Below, one piece after another: positions 1-10,046 of a stretch of DNA of 64,000 nt. The stretch comes from Euryodendron excelsum (Eukaryota; Streptophyta; Magnoliopsida; Ericales; Pentaphylacaceae), in contig CM065388.1 of assembly GCA_033060915.1 (NCBI GenBank), positions 21,118,001-21,182,000 of the forward strand, written 5' to 3'. Position 1 is the first letter of the stretch. Every line of letters starts with the position of its first letter. Below the pieces are notes generated by a model. That model saw nothing but the letters and a program-made list of their open reading frames with translations. It was not told where the DNA came from and made no database searches. The position numbers were made by a program, and so were the translations under genes.

Positions 1-394
1 CCATTCTGATTGATTCGCTTCTTCCTTCGCGCAAGCGCTTGGTTCGCCCCTTGTTGTGTTGCATTCTGTGATCCTCCGCTTCAGTCTGCGTTTTTCGGAT
101 AGCCGGGATCCGACGTTGATTTCCGATTTAAATGTCAGCTCCAGGTTTTGGGCGGCCCATCTGGTTAGTTCAGCTATCACTGCTGGAAGCTCCTGCGGTT
201 GTTCGGCTGAACTCGTTGGCTCCGCGCTCTATTCGGTCGGAACCCGGTTCGAGAACCTTCTTTCATAGATTCCCTTCACCAAGTCATCGCCAGCAATCAG
301 CTCTTATCCCTTGGTGTCAAAGGGTGAGTTCCTTTCTTGTCTTGCCCAAAAACTTTTTTTATTCTCAACCTACAACATCGAGTTTCGGAGACCC
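1..394. other. Unassigned sequence left of organellar mosaic
   Basis: Moderately GC-rich sequence without a convincing reading frame. Short open frames at 56-268 and 132-416 overlap each other and resemble nothing I recognise. It may be further organelle-derived DNA or transposon debris, but nothing in it decides this. Confidence 0.3.
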
Positions 395-527
395 ACATTC
401 TATCGAACTGAACTAAGAGAGCTTTCTTATCATAAAAATAAAATATTATGTATGTCAAAAATGAATCCAACTCAATTGATCCCCCATTACTACTCAAAGG
501 AGAAGTAATAGGTAGGGATGATAGGAA
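395..527 (+). other. Plastid psaJ-trnP spacer-like fragment
   Basis: AT-rich stretch that resembles the plastid spacer next to trnP-UGG. Its last bases (about 513-524, AGGGATGATAGG) look like the 3' end of trnP read antisense, which then breaks off and is joined directly to the middle of rps19. This call rests on memory of the plastid spacer and is tentative; the join to rps19 is not the normal plastid order. Confidence 0.4.
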
Positions 528-736
528 AAAGAAATAATAGTAACTTTGTCCCGAGCGTTTACCACCATGCGCATAATGATCGGCCATACCATTATTATCC
601 ATATGCAAAAAAACATTTATCTATTTTTATAACAGATCATATGGTTGGTCACAAATTGCTGGAAATTGCACCTACTTTAAATTATCGAGGACATGCAAAA
701 GGCAATAATAGATCTCGTCTACTTATCATTCAATAG
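525..736 (+). pseudogene. rps19: Plastid rps19 pseudogene (ribosomal protein S19), 5' truncated
   Basis: The 3' two thirds of a plastid S19 gene. The residues [20 protein letters not shown], followed by an RGHAK segment and the NRSR tail, are the conserved C-terminal part of S19, a 30S head protein. The first about 35 codons are missing and replaced by spacer-like DNA. A one-base deletion in the A-run near 605-613 puts the upstream part (which reads as a [13 protein letters not shown] segment) in another frame. It ends at TAG 734-736 and is followed 15 bases later by rpl22, the normal plastid order. Frame break and truncation show that it is not functional here. It is most likely nuclear or mitochondrial DNA of plastid origin. 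Confidence 0.8.
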
Positions 737-751
737 TAGGAGGCAAACGTT

Positions 752-1003
752 ATGCTAAAGAGGAGAAAATCAAAAGTATACGTTTTAGGTCAACATATAT
801 CTATGTCTGGTCATAAAGCGTGAAGAGTAATTGATCAACTTCATAAACGTTCCTACGAAGAAACATTTATGATACTAGAACTCATGCCTTATCGGGCATG
901 TTATCCAAATTTTAAATTGGTTTATTCTGCATCAGCACATGCTAGTTACAATCTAGGTTCCAACAAAGCCAATTTAATAATTAGTAAAGCGGAAGAATAT
1001 GAC
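752..1003 (+). pseudogene. rpl22: Plastid rpl22 pseudogene (ribosomal protein L22)
   Basis: Starts at ATG 752 and reads as plastid L22: an LGQHISMSGHKA segment, a stop, then a VIDQ..RSYEET segment, [20 protein letters not shown], and [18 protein letters not shown]. The stop TGA at 821 replaces an expected arginine codon (CGA to TGA, a C-to-T change typical of methylated nuclear DNA). Homology fades near 1003 and the normal C-terminal basic tail is absent. It directly follows rps19 as in plastid genomes, so the two came in as one piece. The open stretch 869-1105 is only the part after the stop and runs on into unrelated sequence. Confidence 0.85.
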
Positions 1004-1246
1004 GCGGAATACTATTGGAGGCCGAGATCGCAGCGGAGATGGAGGAGGCTTCCGCCAGAGGAGGTATGTGTATGGCGGCACTCTTTAAGACTGGACGATC
1101 CTTGATTCTTTTATTAAAGGTACTAACTGTTTAATTGCTGATCGATCGCCCTTGGACTGTTCTGCTTTGGTGCAAACTCCTGCTGAATGGCGAAGGAACT
1201 ATGCGCTTGACACTGGATCTATTGTGAATACCCTCATGTAACCCAC
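1004..1246. other. Unassigned spacer in organellar mosaic
   Basis: GC-richer segment between rpl22 and the first ycf2 piece. It reads through from the rpl22 frame to a stop near 1105 but resembles no protein that I recognise. It could be mitochondrial DNA or filler introduced during joining. Confidence 0.3.
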
Positions 1247-1473
1247 TTGTTGTTTGAAGAAATCCTCCACTTCAATTTGTATTTTTTCATGAAAAGCAAA
1301 CATAAGATAACAAATCTAGTGTTTTATTAAGATTTCAAATAGCGGTCCTGAATTCAAGTTGATTATATTTTTCCTCTTACTTAGAGAAAAACGATCAAAC
1401 AATTCCAAATCATGGTCCTTGCGAATCAGATCATCCATATAATACACAAAAGGAAACTCCAAATATTTGATAT
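1247..1473 (-). pseudogene. ycf2: Plastid ycf2 fragment, antisense
   Basis: On the minus strand this reads as an N-terminal section of the very large plastid protein Ycf2 (part of the inner-envelope import motor). Segments [19 protein letters not shown] and [20 protein letters not shown] are followed, after a stop, by ICYLMFAFHEKIQIEVEDFF. There is one in-frame TAG where a tryptophan is expected (LIKH then stop then ICYLM). At its upstream end it is fused, within a few bases of 1473, to the mitochondrial rpl2 fragment. Full ycf2 is over 2000 codons, so this is about 75 codons of it. Confidence 0.85.
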
Positions 1474-1904
1474 ACCGCTATCCTTGGGAAACCAAAAGAG
1501 CTACCGAAGGAAAGGGGTGCAGTCTCTCCCTTGGCCTTTGGAGAGGAGAGGGCAGAGAAGAAAACGTCCTTCGCGCAAGTTTTTTTGCTTCCTGCGCCCT
1601 TACTAGTAAAGGGGCCCTTCGACCAAGGAGGCATTCTGGTGGGAAGGCCGACCACTACATAAGCCGCCATCAGTCCAGGAGAGAAGGAAGCTACCTTTCT
1701 TTGATCCACCTTCCCGGGCAGGGAAGAGAACGAAAATGGACCGCGGATGGTGGTCGTGGTAGGTTCGAGGATCTTACGCGGTGGAGCGAACTCTTCTATC
1801 GTGTTGCATTTCCTCTGGCGGCCTAGCTGCACCCCCTCGGTCCATCGTACTGGAGCGATTCGAGAAGAACGATTAGGGTCATATTCTATCCTTTATACAA
1901 TGCC
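1473..1904 (-). pseudogene. rpl2: Mitochondrial rpl2 fragment (ribosomal protein L2)
   Basis: Minus-strand reading matches the plant mitochondrial, not plastid, L2: RIEYDPNRSSRIAPVRW, QRKCNTIEEFAPPRKILEP, LPGKVDQRKVASFSPGLMAA, then the lineage-specific insert with SSPKAKGETAPLSFGSSF and FPRIAV. The codon just before RIEYDP is TAA where the family has GAA (E), so the piece is broken. Both ends are fused to plastid ycf2 pieces of opposite orientation. The only sizeable GC-rich open frame here, 1431-1832, is this gene. It shows that the patch is a plastid/mitochondrial composite. Confidence 0.8.
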
Positions 1905-2303
1905 TGTGAAACCGTTTCATAGAATTTCATTGATATCTTCTTTTTATAAAGCAAATCAACTTTGATTCTTGAATAATCCACATCACTTCTTCGACTATAA
2001 TAACAAAAAATTTCCTTTTTATGTGGAAAAGGCCTGTATCAATAATTATGATTTTATGTATGAACAATTCTTCAATATCTTGTTCATTCGCAACCAAATA
2101 TTTTTTTTGAGCGTCGGTAAAAAAAACATGCTTTTTGGTGGAGAGATACTATTTCGCCAATCAAGTCACATGTATCTAATATATTCATACGTAACGATTT
2201 TTCACAAGTGGTGACGAAACATATAATTTATACGAATCTTTTCGTTTCCAAGTTGGTTCGACCCATTCATTTGTAGAGCTGTTTACTCAATCACAGACAT
2301 TTC
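1903..2303 (+). pseudogene. ycf2: Plastid ycf2 fragment, sense
   Basis: Second Ycf2 section, from farther along the protein. VKPFHRISLISSFYKANQ is followed by a stop, then [54 protein letters not shown] and, after more breaks, a [16 protein letters not shown] segment. Stops at about 1963 and 2212 and a probable frameshift break it. Its orientation is opposite to the ycf2 piece at 1247-1473, and it is fused to mitochondrial rpl2 at about 1904. Confidence 0.85.
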
Positions 2304-2691
2304 TAAAAGCAAACATTGATTGAAAGTATAGCGTGAAGAGAGCGGAGCAGCAAGCAAGAAAAGCTATAGCACGCTTCGAAACACACAATAATTTTTCCAT
2401 TTTTGCTTCGACTTCATTCATACACTTGTCAGCTCAGTTAGTGAAGGCAACGTGTGAAACGTTGTCTCCACTGCTCGTGAAACGGAGGAGACTCGGTCAG
2501 TATAAGGAATGTTTCTCGAGCTCAGGTACGGGCGACTCAGTCACATGTGCTCGACTGAATATGCAGCCACGGAACTGCTAAATCCCTCGTGAGACTCCAG
2601 TTCCGGTCAATCGTGCTTGTCAGCCTTCATCACCGCTGCTTTGGCGACCCGACTGAACGAATGTGGTGACGCGACTTGGTGTGTTAGCGAA
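2304..2691. other. Unassigned sequence between ycf2 fragment and copia A
   Basis: GC-richer than its surroundings, with one open frame at 2333-2581 that resembles nothing known to me. It abuts the truncated 5' LTR of element A, so the true left end of that element and its target duplication were lost here. Confidence 0.3.
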
Positions 2692-3082
2692 GAGATAATG
2701 AGTTATCCTTATCAGATTTGAACTCCTAGAAGATAAAGATAATTGAGTCTTATCTTTATCATGGTGTATATATGTTATATACAAAATATAGTAGAGAATA
2801 ACTTACGTATTATCAGATACAGACTCTCTCTAGATTACTTTCTCTCTCTAGTTTTCTCTAGGGCTACCATCTAATAGCCTTAAGATTTGGAACGTGTGTT
2901 CTTCGTATTAGACTCTTGTAGCCCTTTATTATACGACGAGAAGGACACTTAGGAGATCTTGGATTGATTCGTAGTGTATTGCACATGTTGCGCAAAGGGC
3001 TTATAAAGCAAGTAAGACGATCTGTACATTGTATTGTTATCCGCATAAGGTATTCCATATACTACATATATATTTTCCTACA
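2692..3082 (+). repeat. 5' LTR of copia A (truncated at left)
   Basis: Matches 11188-11580 over its whole length, with scattered substitutions, and ends in ...TTTTCCTACA immediately before the primer-binding site. The first about 80 bases of the LTR, present at 11110-11187 in the right copy (starting TGTTGCATGG), are missing here. Confidence 0.9.
2732..2773 (+). promoter_or_regulatory. GATA-type inverted repeat plus TATA box in copia A LTR
   Basis: GATAAAGATAA (2732-2742) and its exact reverse complement TTATCTTTATC (2750-2760) form an 11-bp dyad with a 7-base loop, followed within about 6 bases by GTATATATG (2766-2774). The same stem recurs in the right LTR at 11228-11238/11246-11256 with a different loop (GTGGGTC for TTGAGTC). 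A smaller dyad GATAA-TGAG-TTATC precedes it near 2694. GATA/I-box elements are known plant promoter elements; a promoter role here is inferred. Confidence 0.55.
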
Positions 3083-3083
3083 T

Positions 3084-3095
3084 TGGTATCAAAGC
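3084..3095 (+). other. Primer-binding site of copia A
   Basis: TGGTATCAAAGC lies one base after the LTR end and differs at one position from the common plant copia site TGGTATCAGAGC, complementary to initiator tRNA-Met. Confidence 0.85.
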
Positions 3096-4546
3096 TTTAT
3101 TATGCTTGTCTTTCGCCTATGATATGCTATGAATATTTATATTTTGCATACATGCATACCTTTGGGTGTTAATGGTGTATTTTTATATACTGAGTTTTGA
3201 GTGATGAAATTTATATCAAACTGTTCCTTGTAGTGTTAGGAATTCACCCTTAAACTTTCGTATTTTTTCATTACACGATTTGAGAGAAATCTTAATTTAA
3301 AGTTTCCGAAAACTTGCGTTAAACATGAAACTTTAGCCTTTTTTTGGATAGAAAAATCAGTTTTTCAAACTCCAAAATTTATATACATATGTTCTATGTT
3401 GTGAGAGCTTTCTATCCATATAAGTTTGTAAAAAACCGATATCAGATGAGTGAGATACAAAGCCTTAAAGTTGTGCTTGTGAAATGTCGAATCGGGGTTT
3501 GTTTTTGTTCGGAACAGTGAGTTGGCTAGTGCCACTAGTAGTGGCGTTAATGTTAAAATTGAACTAACGCCACTGCAACAGGCGTCAGTTCTTGTTTTAA
3601 TGTTATGGGCCTACCGAACTCTGTTTGCGATGCGATTTTTTCCTATAGACTCCTTTTGACATGTATGTCACAGCTATGTGTTTTGTTTGACGAAAATATC
3701 CTTTAAAAAAATATTTATTATTTTTTCGATAAATAAATAATATTTTTAAAGAAAATTATTTTCAATAAGTTTTTTTAAATAGTTTATTGGTTCTAAATTT
3801 GTCCTAGTGTCATTACATCACATTTATTGCAGTAGTAACATTTAAATTATTTCTGATTACATTTGTTTAATTATATATTGCATAATAATGTGATATTTTG
3901 TGTGCTACATGGGCATACTATTTTTTGACATCTTAGGATTATTTTTGGACCTTATACTCATTCCTATAAGTGGTGAGTGTGGTTACCCTCCATTCAAGTG
4001 ACCAATGTATGTTATGTATGGAATAGAATGGAGGTGACATTGGCATTCTGAGGTGCCCATGTGATAAATGTATGTTGTTTATTTATTATTGTTACAAAAT
4101 AATTCTTTGGATACAAAGGAGGTGTGGTATCCCCATTTACTCATTGTTTATTAGATTTGATGTAGTAGGTTTTTCTCATTTGTAAAAGGGATGTAATTAT
4201 TAATTTATTTATGAAAAGCCTTGTAAGGGGATGTGTTTCACACCAAATTTGTAAATATTGAATTATTTTGGCATGATGCACCAAATTGCCAATGGAGTCC
4301 TTATTTGGGCTCATTTTTCATGTATGCATGTAATTGGACATTGTGAAAAGAGGAAATTATTTCCTATATTTTATTCTAAATTAATTAGATACTTAATTTA
4401 TTCTTACATTATGGGAGATGATTAGTAGCACCTAAAAATGCAAAATTTTTTATCTTTTGATGTAAGAAAGAATTTTGTGATCTAATTGGATTTAAAATAT
4501 ATCAAATATGTGCCTAATTAATTCCCTGAGCAATATATGTAGTGCA
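3096..4546 (+). other. Long untranslated leader of copia A
   Basis: About 1.45 kb, AT-rich and without coding frames, between primer site and gag. It carries an inverted pair of short motifs, TGCCACTAGTAGTGGCG at about 3531-3547 and AACGCCACTGCAACAGGCG at about 3566-3584. Otherwise I see nothing specific. Confidence 0.5.
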
Positions 4547-5329
4547 ATGGCCTCAAAGAACATAATTGCTGACCTTAATAAGGGAGAGAAACTTGATGAA
4601 AAGAATTATGATATTTGATAGAGGAAGGTTCAGTACCTCCTTAACGAGCAAGAATTGCTCGACCATTTGACCAACAAGATGACACTGCCTGAGTTAGGTA
4701 GCACGGCCCAGCATCGCCGTGGTGAACATGCTTATGACAGGTTTAAGAGGGACAGAACTGCACACTTTACTATGCTAAGCTGCATGCATAATGACCTTAT
4801 AGGGGAATTTGAGAAATTTCTCACTGCCAAAGAAATGTGGGAACAATTGCGTCTTAAATATGGTGGCACCACTGCCACTTGACTATGTGCCTTGACTCTA
4901 AGATTCAATCAATATGTGATGTACCCAAAGCATACTATGATTAAGCACCTTACGGTGATGTCTGCTATGATCAAAGAGATGAAAGCAACTGGTAACGATC
5001 TCACAAACGAGCAGCAGATTCTAGTTGTCATTCGGTCCTTACCTGAACCTACATGGGCACATGTGCAACTTGTGCTGATGCACAATGAGGGCATCAAGAC
5101 CCTTGATGACATATCTCGCCATTTAGAGCTTAAGGCAAAGCACGTAAATACAATCTACAGCACAACAATTGTCGCCCAAGCTGGACATCGTAGGGGTTAC
5201 AAGCCCCAACGCAATGGACAGCGAAGTGAAGCTAGACAAGGAAAACCAAGAATCTGGCACCAAAGGATGGCAGAGTGTCCAAACTCCGTAGAAGGAAGTG
5301 TGGTGGGAAGAAAGATAAGTCCAAGATGA
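4547..5329 (+). pseudogene. copia A gag (capsid) remnant
   Basis: Starts at ATG 4547 (MASKNIIADLNKGEKLDEKN). The copia gag fold is recognisable from a LLDHLTNKMTLPE region, MWEQLRLKYG and RSLPEPTWAHVQLVLM. Gag forms the virus-like particle that packages element RNA. Stops occur near 4616 and at about 4880. After 5329 the frame shifts, and the zinc knuckle follows in another frame. Confidence 0.8.
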
Positions 5330-5662
5330 AGTGTTATAACTGTGGACAGAAGGGTCACTTCGCTCAGGATTGTACTGAGCCGAAGAAGGTAAATCCTAAT
5401 TCTAGCTCTCTTAATATTTTTATTTACTCGCATGTCTTTGTGGCTCATTGTCTCCCTAGTTGGATTGTAGATATAGGAGCAACCAAACATATAGCGAGAG
5501 ATAGAGCTAGATATGTAGGTGGTTATGGGAAATAGAGCACAGGAAAATGTCTTAGGAGTTGGCACTTATCAACTTAAGATGCGTATTGGGCACAATCTGC
5601 TCCTTCATGATGTGCTTCGTGCACCCACTGTCTAATATAATCTACTTTTAGTTCTCTCATTA
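5275..5662 (+). pseudogene. copia A nucleocapsid zinc knuckle and protease
   Basis: CX2CX4HX4C knuckle CYNCGQKGHFAQDC at 5332-5373 is intact. About 30 codons later comes the protease start SWIVDIGATKHI at about 5458, where the active-site triplet D-S/T-G is changed to DIG. A stop follows at about 5533, and the rest of the protease is in shifted frames up to 5662. The knuckle binds element RNA; the protease would mature the polyprotein. Confidence 0.8.
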
Positions 5663-6490
5663 TTGCAGTTAAGATTTTCTTTCCAATTTGAGAACAGTAG
5701 TTTGTCTATTTATCTCGGTAGTGAGCTTTATGGTCATAGTACATTAAAGGATGATTTCTTTATGTTAGATTTGGATTCAAATAATTCTGTTATTTGTGTT
5801 GCATCTTCTTGTTCTGATGTGATGTCTAATTCAGTTAAATGGCATGCTAGACTTGGTCACATAAGACAAGAAAGAATGGCTAGACTAGCTAGAGAAGGGC
5901 TTTTGGGCTCTCTCGCCAAAGTAAGCCTACCTATTTATGAGCCATGTTTAGCTAGAAAGTCATGCAGAAAGTCTTTTGGTAAGGCAATTAGGGCTTCTAA
6001 TCCTTTAGAGCTAGTCCATTATGACATATGCAGACTAATGAATGTCAAGGCACGACATGGCGCATCCTACTTTATTACATTTATAGATGACTTCCCTCGA
6101 TTTGGTTCAATATTTCTGTTGTCTCACTGCTACAAGGTTTTGGATTGTTTCAAACGCTTTGTAGTAGAGGTTGAGAATAAAAAAGAGAAGACTTTGAAGG
6201 TTCTTCAAACTGATAGTGGTTGAGAATATTTGTCTGATCAGTTTAAAGATATATGTAAAGAAAAGGGGATACACAGGCAGTTAACAATTCTTGGTATTCC
6301 ACAATAAAATGGTGTTACAGAGAGAAGAAATCGTACTCTTTTAGATATGGTTAGGTCAATGATGGCACAAGCAAACCTCTTAATAAGTTTCTTGGGGGAT
6401 GCTCTTTTGACTGCTAGCTACATCCTTAATCGAGTGCATTCAAAGTCAGTTCCTACCACTCTATATAAGTTATGAAAAGGCGAGAAGCCT
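5663..6490 (+). pseudogene. copia A integrase
   Basis: GAG-pre-integrase segment with WHARLGHI near 5840, then the rve core. First catalytic Asp in HYDICRLMN (about 6020), second in LQTDSG (about 6207), followed by TGA 6221. The Glu lies in the GIPQ-stop-NGVTERRNR segment (about 6290-6325), where a stop has replaced Gln. The core would cut and join LTR ends to target DNA. At least three stops make it dead; its downstream part runs to the WGSAGYV-like linker. Confidence 0.85.
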
Positions 6491-8013
6491 AACTTGGATG
6501 GCTTACGCCCATGGGGATCTGCTGGGTATGTTCAGAATTCCTCCCATAAGTATGAAAAATTAGGCCCTAGAGCTAATAAATGTGTTTTTATTAGATATTC
6601 AGAACATTCTAAGGGCTATGTCATGTACAGTGAACACCCAAATGGGAGAATGACTGAGATTAAGTCACGTGATGTTGATTTCCTAGAGGAGGATTTCCCA
6701 AGCATTAGTGAAGTTAAAGGGGATCTTGAACTGTATGAGTTAAAGGAACCCTATGGAGGCACACCTTTATCTTATAGGCATGATGAGAAAACTCAACCTT
6801 ATTCTGTAGTTGCTGGAGATAGTGGGAGCGATCCCTTACCTAGTGGGACTATACCATTAGTTGACTCTCATGATTCACAGTTACATAGGAGCACTCAAGG
6901 AATAGTTCCTTGTCGCCGTTTCAATATTAAAGGAGAATCCTTCATAAGTATATCTATGGATACTGATGAGCCAACTTCTTATGCTGAAGCTATAACTTCA
7001 CCTGCTTCTGAGAAATGGCAAGTTGCTATGCAGGAAGAGATGAGCTCAATGACTAAGAATAATGTATGGGAGTTGGTTGATCTTTCGCCTGGGCACAAGA
7101 CCATTGGTAACAAATGGGTCTTAAAGATCAAGCGCAAGGCTAATGGGTCAATTGACAAATACAAGGCCTATCTTGTGGCGAAGGTTATACCCAACAGGAG
7201 GGTGTAGACTATGAGGAGATGTTTTCCCCTATGGTGAGATTTTCCTCCATTCGCCTAATTCTAGTTATCGTTGCATGTTTAGATTTGGAATTGTTCCAAA
7301 TGGATATGAAGACAACATTTCTCAATGGAGACCTAGACGAGGAGATTTATATGGATCAACCCATTGGTTTTCAGACAGAGGGATAAGAGCGTAAGGTTTG
7401 TCGCTTGAAGCGCTCGATCTATGTCTTGAAACAATCATTTAGGCAGTGGTATGTTCGGTATCATTGAGCCATTATCTCTATGGGCTTCATGATGACTGAA
7501 GAAGACTATTGCCTGTAAGTTAGAAAGAGTAAGAATAAGTTTCTTATTCTCTCGCTTTATGTGTACGATATTTTGTTAGCTAGAAATGACATGGAGATGA
7601 TTTTCGTCATTCAAGAGTGGTTGTCCTCCACATTTGAGATGAAGGATATGGCTTAGGTAGATTATGTGCTTAGGGTTAAGATCTCAAGAGATCGGTCTAA
7701 GAGGCTTGTTAGTTTGTCTCAATAGACTTACATAAAGAAGATTTTAGAACGGTTTCGTATGCACTATTTGAGACCCATAAACACTCCAATGGACAAAGGT
7801 CAAATTCTTAGCAATGAGCAGTGTCCTAAGACAGAGGAAGAGAAGAAGCAAATGGCCAATGTTTCATATGCCAGTGTAGTTGGCAGTCTGATGTATGATA
7901 TGATGTGTACTCGACTCGACATATGTTTTGAAGTTGGTATGGTCAGCCGATTTCAAAGTAATCTAGGAGTTGCGCATTGGGTTGCAATTAAGATGATATT
8001 CCGGTATTTGTGA
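6491..8013 (+). pseudogene. copia A reverse transcriptase
   Basis: The linker and N-terminal RT are open to 7207: SPASEKWQVAMQEEMSSM, WELVDLSPGHKTIGNKWVLK, then YKAYLVAK. The fingers/palm follow in another frame: GVDYEEMFSPMVRF, LELFQMDMKTTFLNGDLDEE. The catalytic box reads SLYVYDILLA near 7558-7580, so the first Asp of YVDD is Tyr. The thumb and connection (INTPMDKGQ, YASVVGSLMYDMM) run to 8013. Several stops occur. RT copies element RNA into DNA; this copy could not. Confidence 0.85.
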
Positions 8014-8440
8014 GAGACTACAGACCTCGTTTTATGCTACCAAGGTTTTAGTCTCAGACTGGCCAGATACAATGATGCAAATGGATCTACTGATAGAGAT
8101 AAGCGTAAATTTGTCATGGGTTATGCCTTTATACTCAGAGGTGACACTATTTCTTGGTGTAGCAATAAACATCAATATGTCTCCCTATCCACCATGGAGT
8201 CAGAATATGTGGCTTGTACTGCTGTTGTTCAGGAGGCTATATGGTTGAGAAGATTCTTACAAAGCTTTACTATCACATGGCATCTTGATGAGGCTATTAT
8301 GATTCATTGTGATAGCACAGCCGCAATAACTTATGCAAGGGATCCCAATTACCATGATAGGACTAAGAACATTAATACTTGGTATCACTTTATTCGAGAC
8401 ATCATTGCTCAAGGGCAAGTGATTGATTCCACTCTAAAAG

Positions 8441-9939
8441 TGTAATCTTAATCCCCTAATTAAGTGTTTGTTAGCCCCAATATGTTTATTAGAATAGGTT
8501 TTTAGCAATAAATTGTTCTAAACTTTTTTTTTCTCCTTATATTGTATGTTTTTTAGCCTAAAACGAGAAAAATGGGCAAAATTGAGTACGATCAATCGAT
8601 CGACCATTCTATCCCCCATTACCGATTGATCAGCCATTCGATCGGCCGATCGATTGTGTGAAGGCTAATCGATCGGTGACGTCGAAATTTCATCTGCAAC
8701 AGCATCCCTCCAATTCAAAGTCGAAACTTCAGAGAGGGTGTTTTTCTGATCGATCGGCTATTCGATCGGCGACGTCGGAAATGTCTTCAACAATGGAAAA
8801 AAGAGCAAACTTCAGATAGGGTCATTTTTTGTTCAATCGGGCGTTCGATCGCCTGTGCCGATCGATCAGGCATTCGATCGCCTTGACCATTTGATCGGTT
8901 GCTAAAGAAGCCCAAATATAAAAGCTGTTGTGCAGGAAAAATGGGGAGAATGTTTTTAGGGTTAGGTTTTTCTAGGATTTAGACAGCTGAGAAGAGGGGA
9001 AAACCAAGGGGAATGTTATATTTTGTTTGCTTTTTATTTGTATTGTTGTAGTTAGGATTTAGTTAAGGTTTAGTTAGATTTTTGCCTCATTTCCTTGTAA
9101 TCTTTCATATATTTCCTTTGTAATCCAAACACTTGTTCTTCAATAAATTTTATATTTTTAGTTTTAGATGGATTGCTCTAGCTAACTTCGAAGTTTGGGT
9201 GCAAAGGTGAAGATCTACCAAGGAAAGAATGGAAATTGCAAGGGGAGTTTCTAAATCTCATTGAATATTTATTTTGTATTTATTCTCTATTATTTTGGAA
9301 TTGATTGTTATAAAAATCTTAGATCTATAATCATAGTTAGTAACATGTAATTTATTTCTAAGAACCCATCAAAGATTATAAAATCTAATTCCAAATTAAT
9401 TAGAGGACCCTAGATTTTCAAAGCTAAATTCTCCGAATCAAGGCTCCTTTGGAAGATCTTTGATTTGAGTTAATTCAAAATTCCCCCTTCCAAATTCCAT
9501 GCTAGAATTGGTACATTGAAACAATTGCACCCAAACCCCCTTTTCATTATATTTAAATTCTGAATTTTTTCCATTCGAATTTCTATTGGTTTAAAAGTGG
9601 TTTAATTTTATTGTGTTAATTTTGGTAAAATTATCAATTTTATCAATTTGCTTTATTTAGATTTTAATTGCTCAATTTAGTGTTTTAGTTAGCACTTTCA
9701 ATTAAGTGCCTAGTTGATAGTAAAAACCAATTCCAAAACCCCTAAAGATTTTTGGTTTAATTTTGGTTACCATAAATTCAATTTCCACCATTGTCTTGCA
9801 ATTTTAGTTTTGTTAATTCCTAATTTTCACTTGTTCTTATCGTTAGATTGGTACAAATCCCTTGGGAGAACACGATAGTGGGGATACCCCACTTAAACTA
9901 CAATCGCCACCGACATGCATAGCTGGGGACCAGTGGTCC
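8441..9939 (+). mobile_element. Solo-LTR-like insertion inside copia A RNase H
   Basis: Foreign 1.5-kb block interrupting a reading frame. Ends are uncertain by about 20 bases: flanks AAAAG (8436-8440) and TAAAG (9940-9944), or AAGTG (8417-8421) and AAGTG-like CAGTG (9931-9935), could be the duplicated target. It starts TGTAATCTTAATCCCC, similar to the gypsy B LTR start, has a TATA box at about 8914 and a polyadenylation-like AATAAATTTTAT near 9143. It ends with a segment (ACAAATCCCTTGGGAG...) like the end of Athila/Tat LTRs. No coding capacity. Best call: old gypsy solo LTR. Confidence 0.6.
8577..8924 (+). promoter_or_regulatory. ATCGATCG palindrome array followed by TATA box
   Basis: About a dozen copies of the palindromic cores CGATCG/ATCGAT, in contexts such as ATTCGATCGGC, TAATCGATCGGTGACGTCG and TGATCGATCGGC, cluster in about 320 bases. 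Immediately after the last copy comes AAATATAAAAG (8914-8924), a good plant TATA box. Inside the solo-LTR-like insertion this position corresponds to U3. Confidence 0.6.
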
Positions 9940-10046
9940 TAAAGCATGTCTCCACCAGTGATATGATTCCTGACTCGTTGACCAAACCCATTACCAGAAA
10001 TGTTTTTCATAGGCATGTTAGGGGTTTGGGATTACGTAGAATTTGA

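Larger units (their letters stand above)
8014..10046 (+). pseudogene. copia A RNase H, split by a 1.5-kb insertion
   Basis: Left part runs to about 8440: RYNDANGSTDRDKRKFVMGY, SWCSNKHQYVSLSTMESEYV, IHCDSTAAITYARDP and the FIRDIIAQGQ segment. The C-terminus resumes at about 9940 as KHVSTSDMIPDSLTKPITRN and RGLGLRRI, ending at TGA 10044-10046. RNase H degrades the RNA strand during reverse transcription. The rejoined frame across 8441-9939 is natural, which is how the insertion was recognised. Confidence 0.85.

Noticed and set aside
297..608. 103-codon minus-strand open frame
   Set aside because: It overlaps plastid-like spacer and rps19 sequence in an unnatural frame; a shadow.
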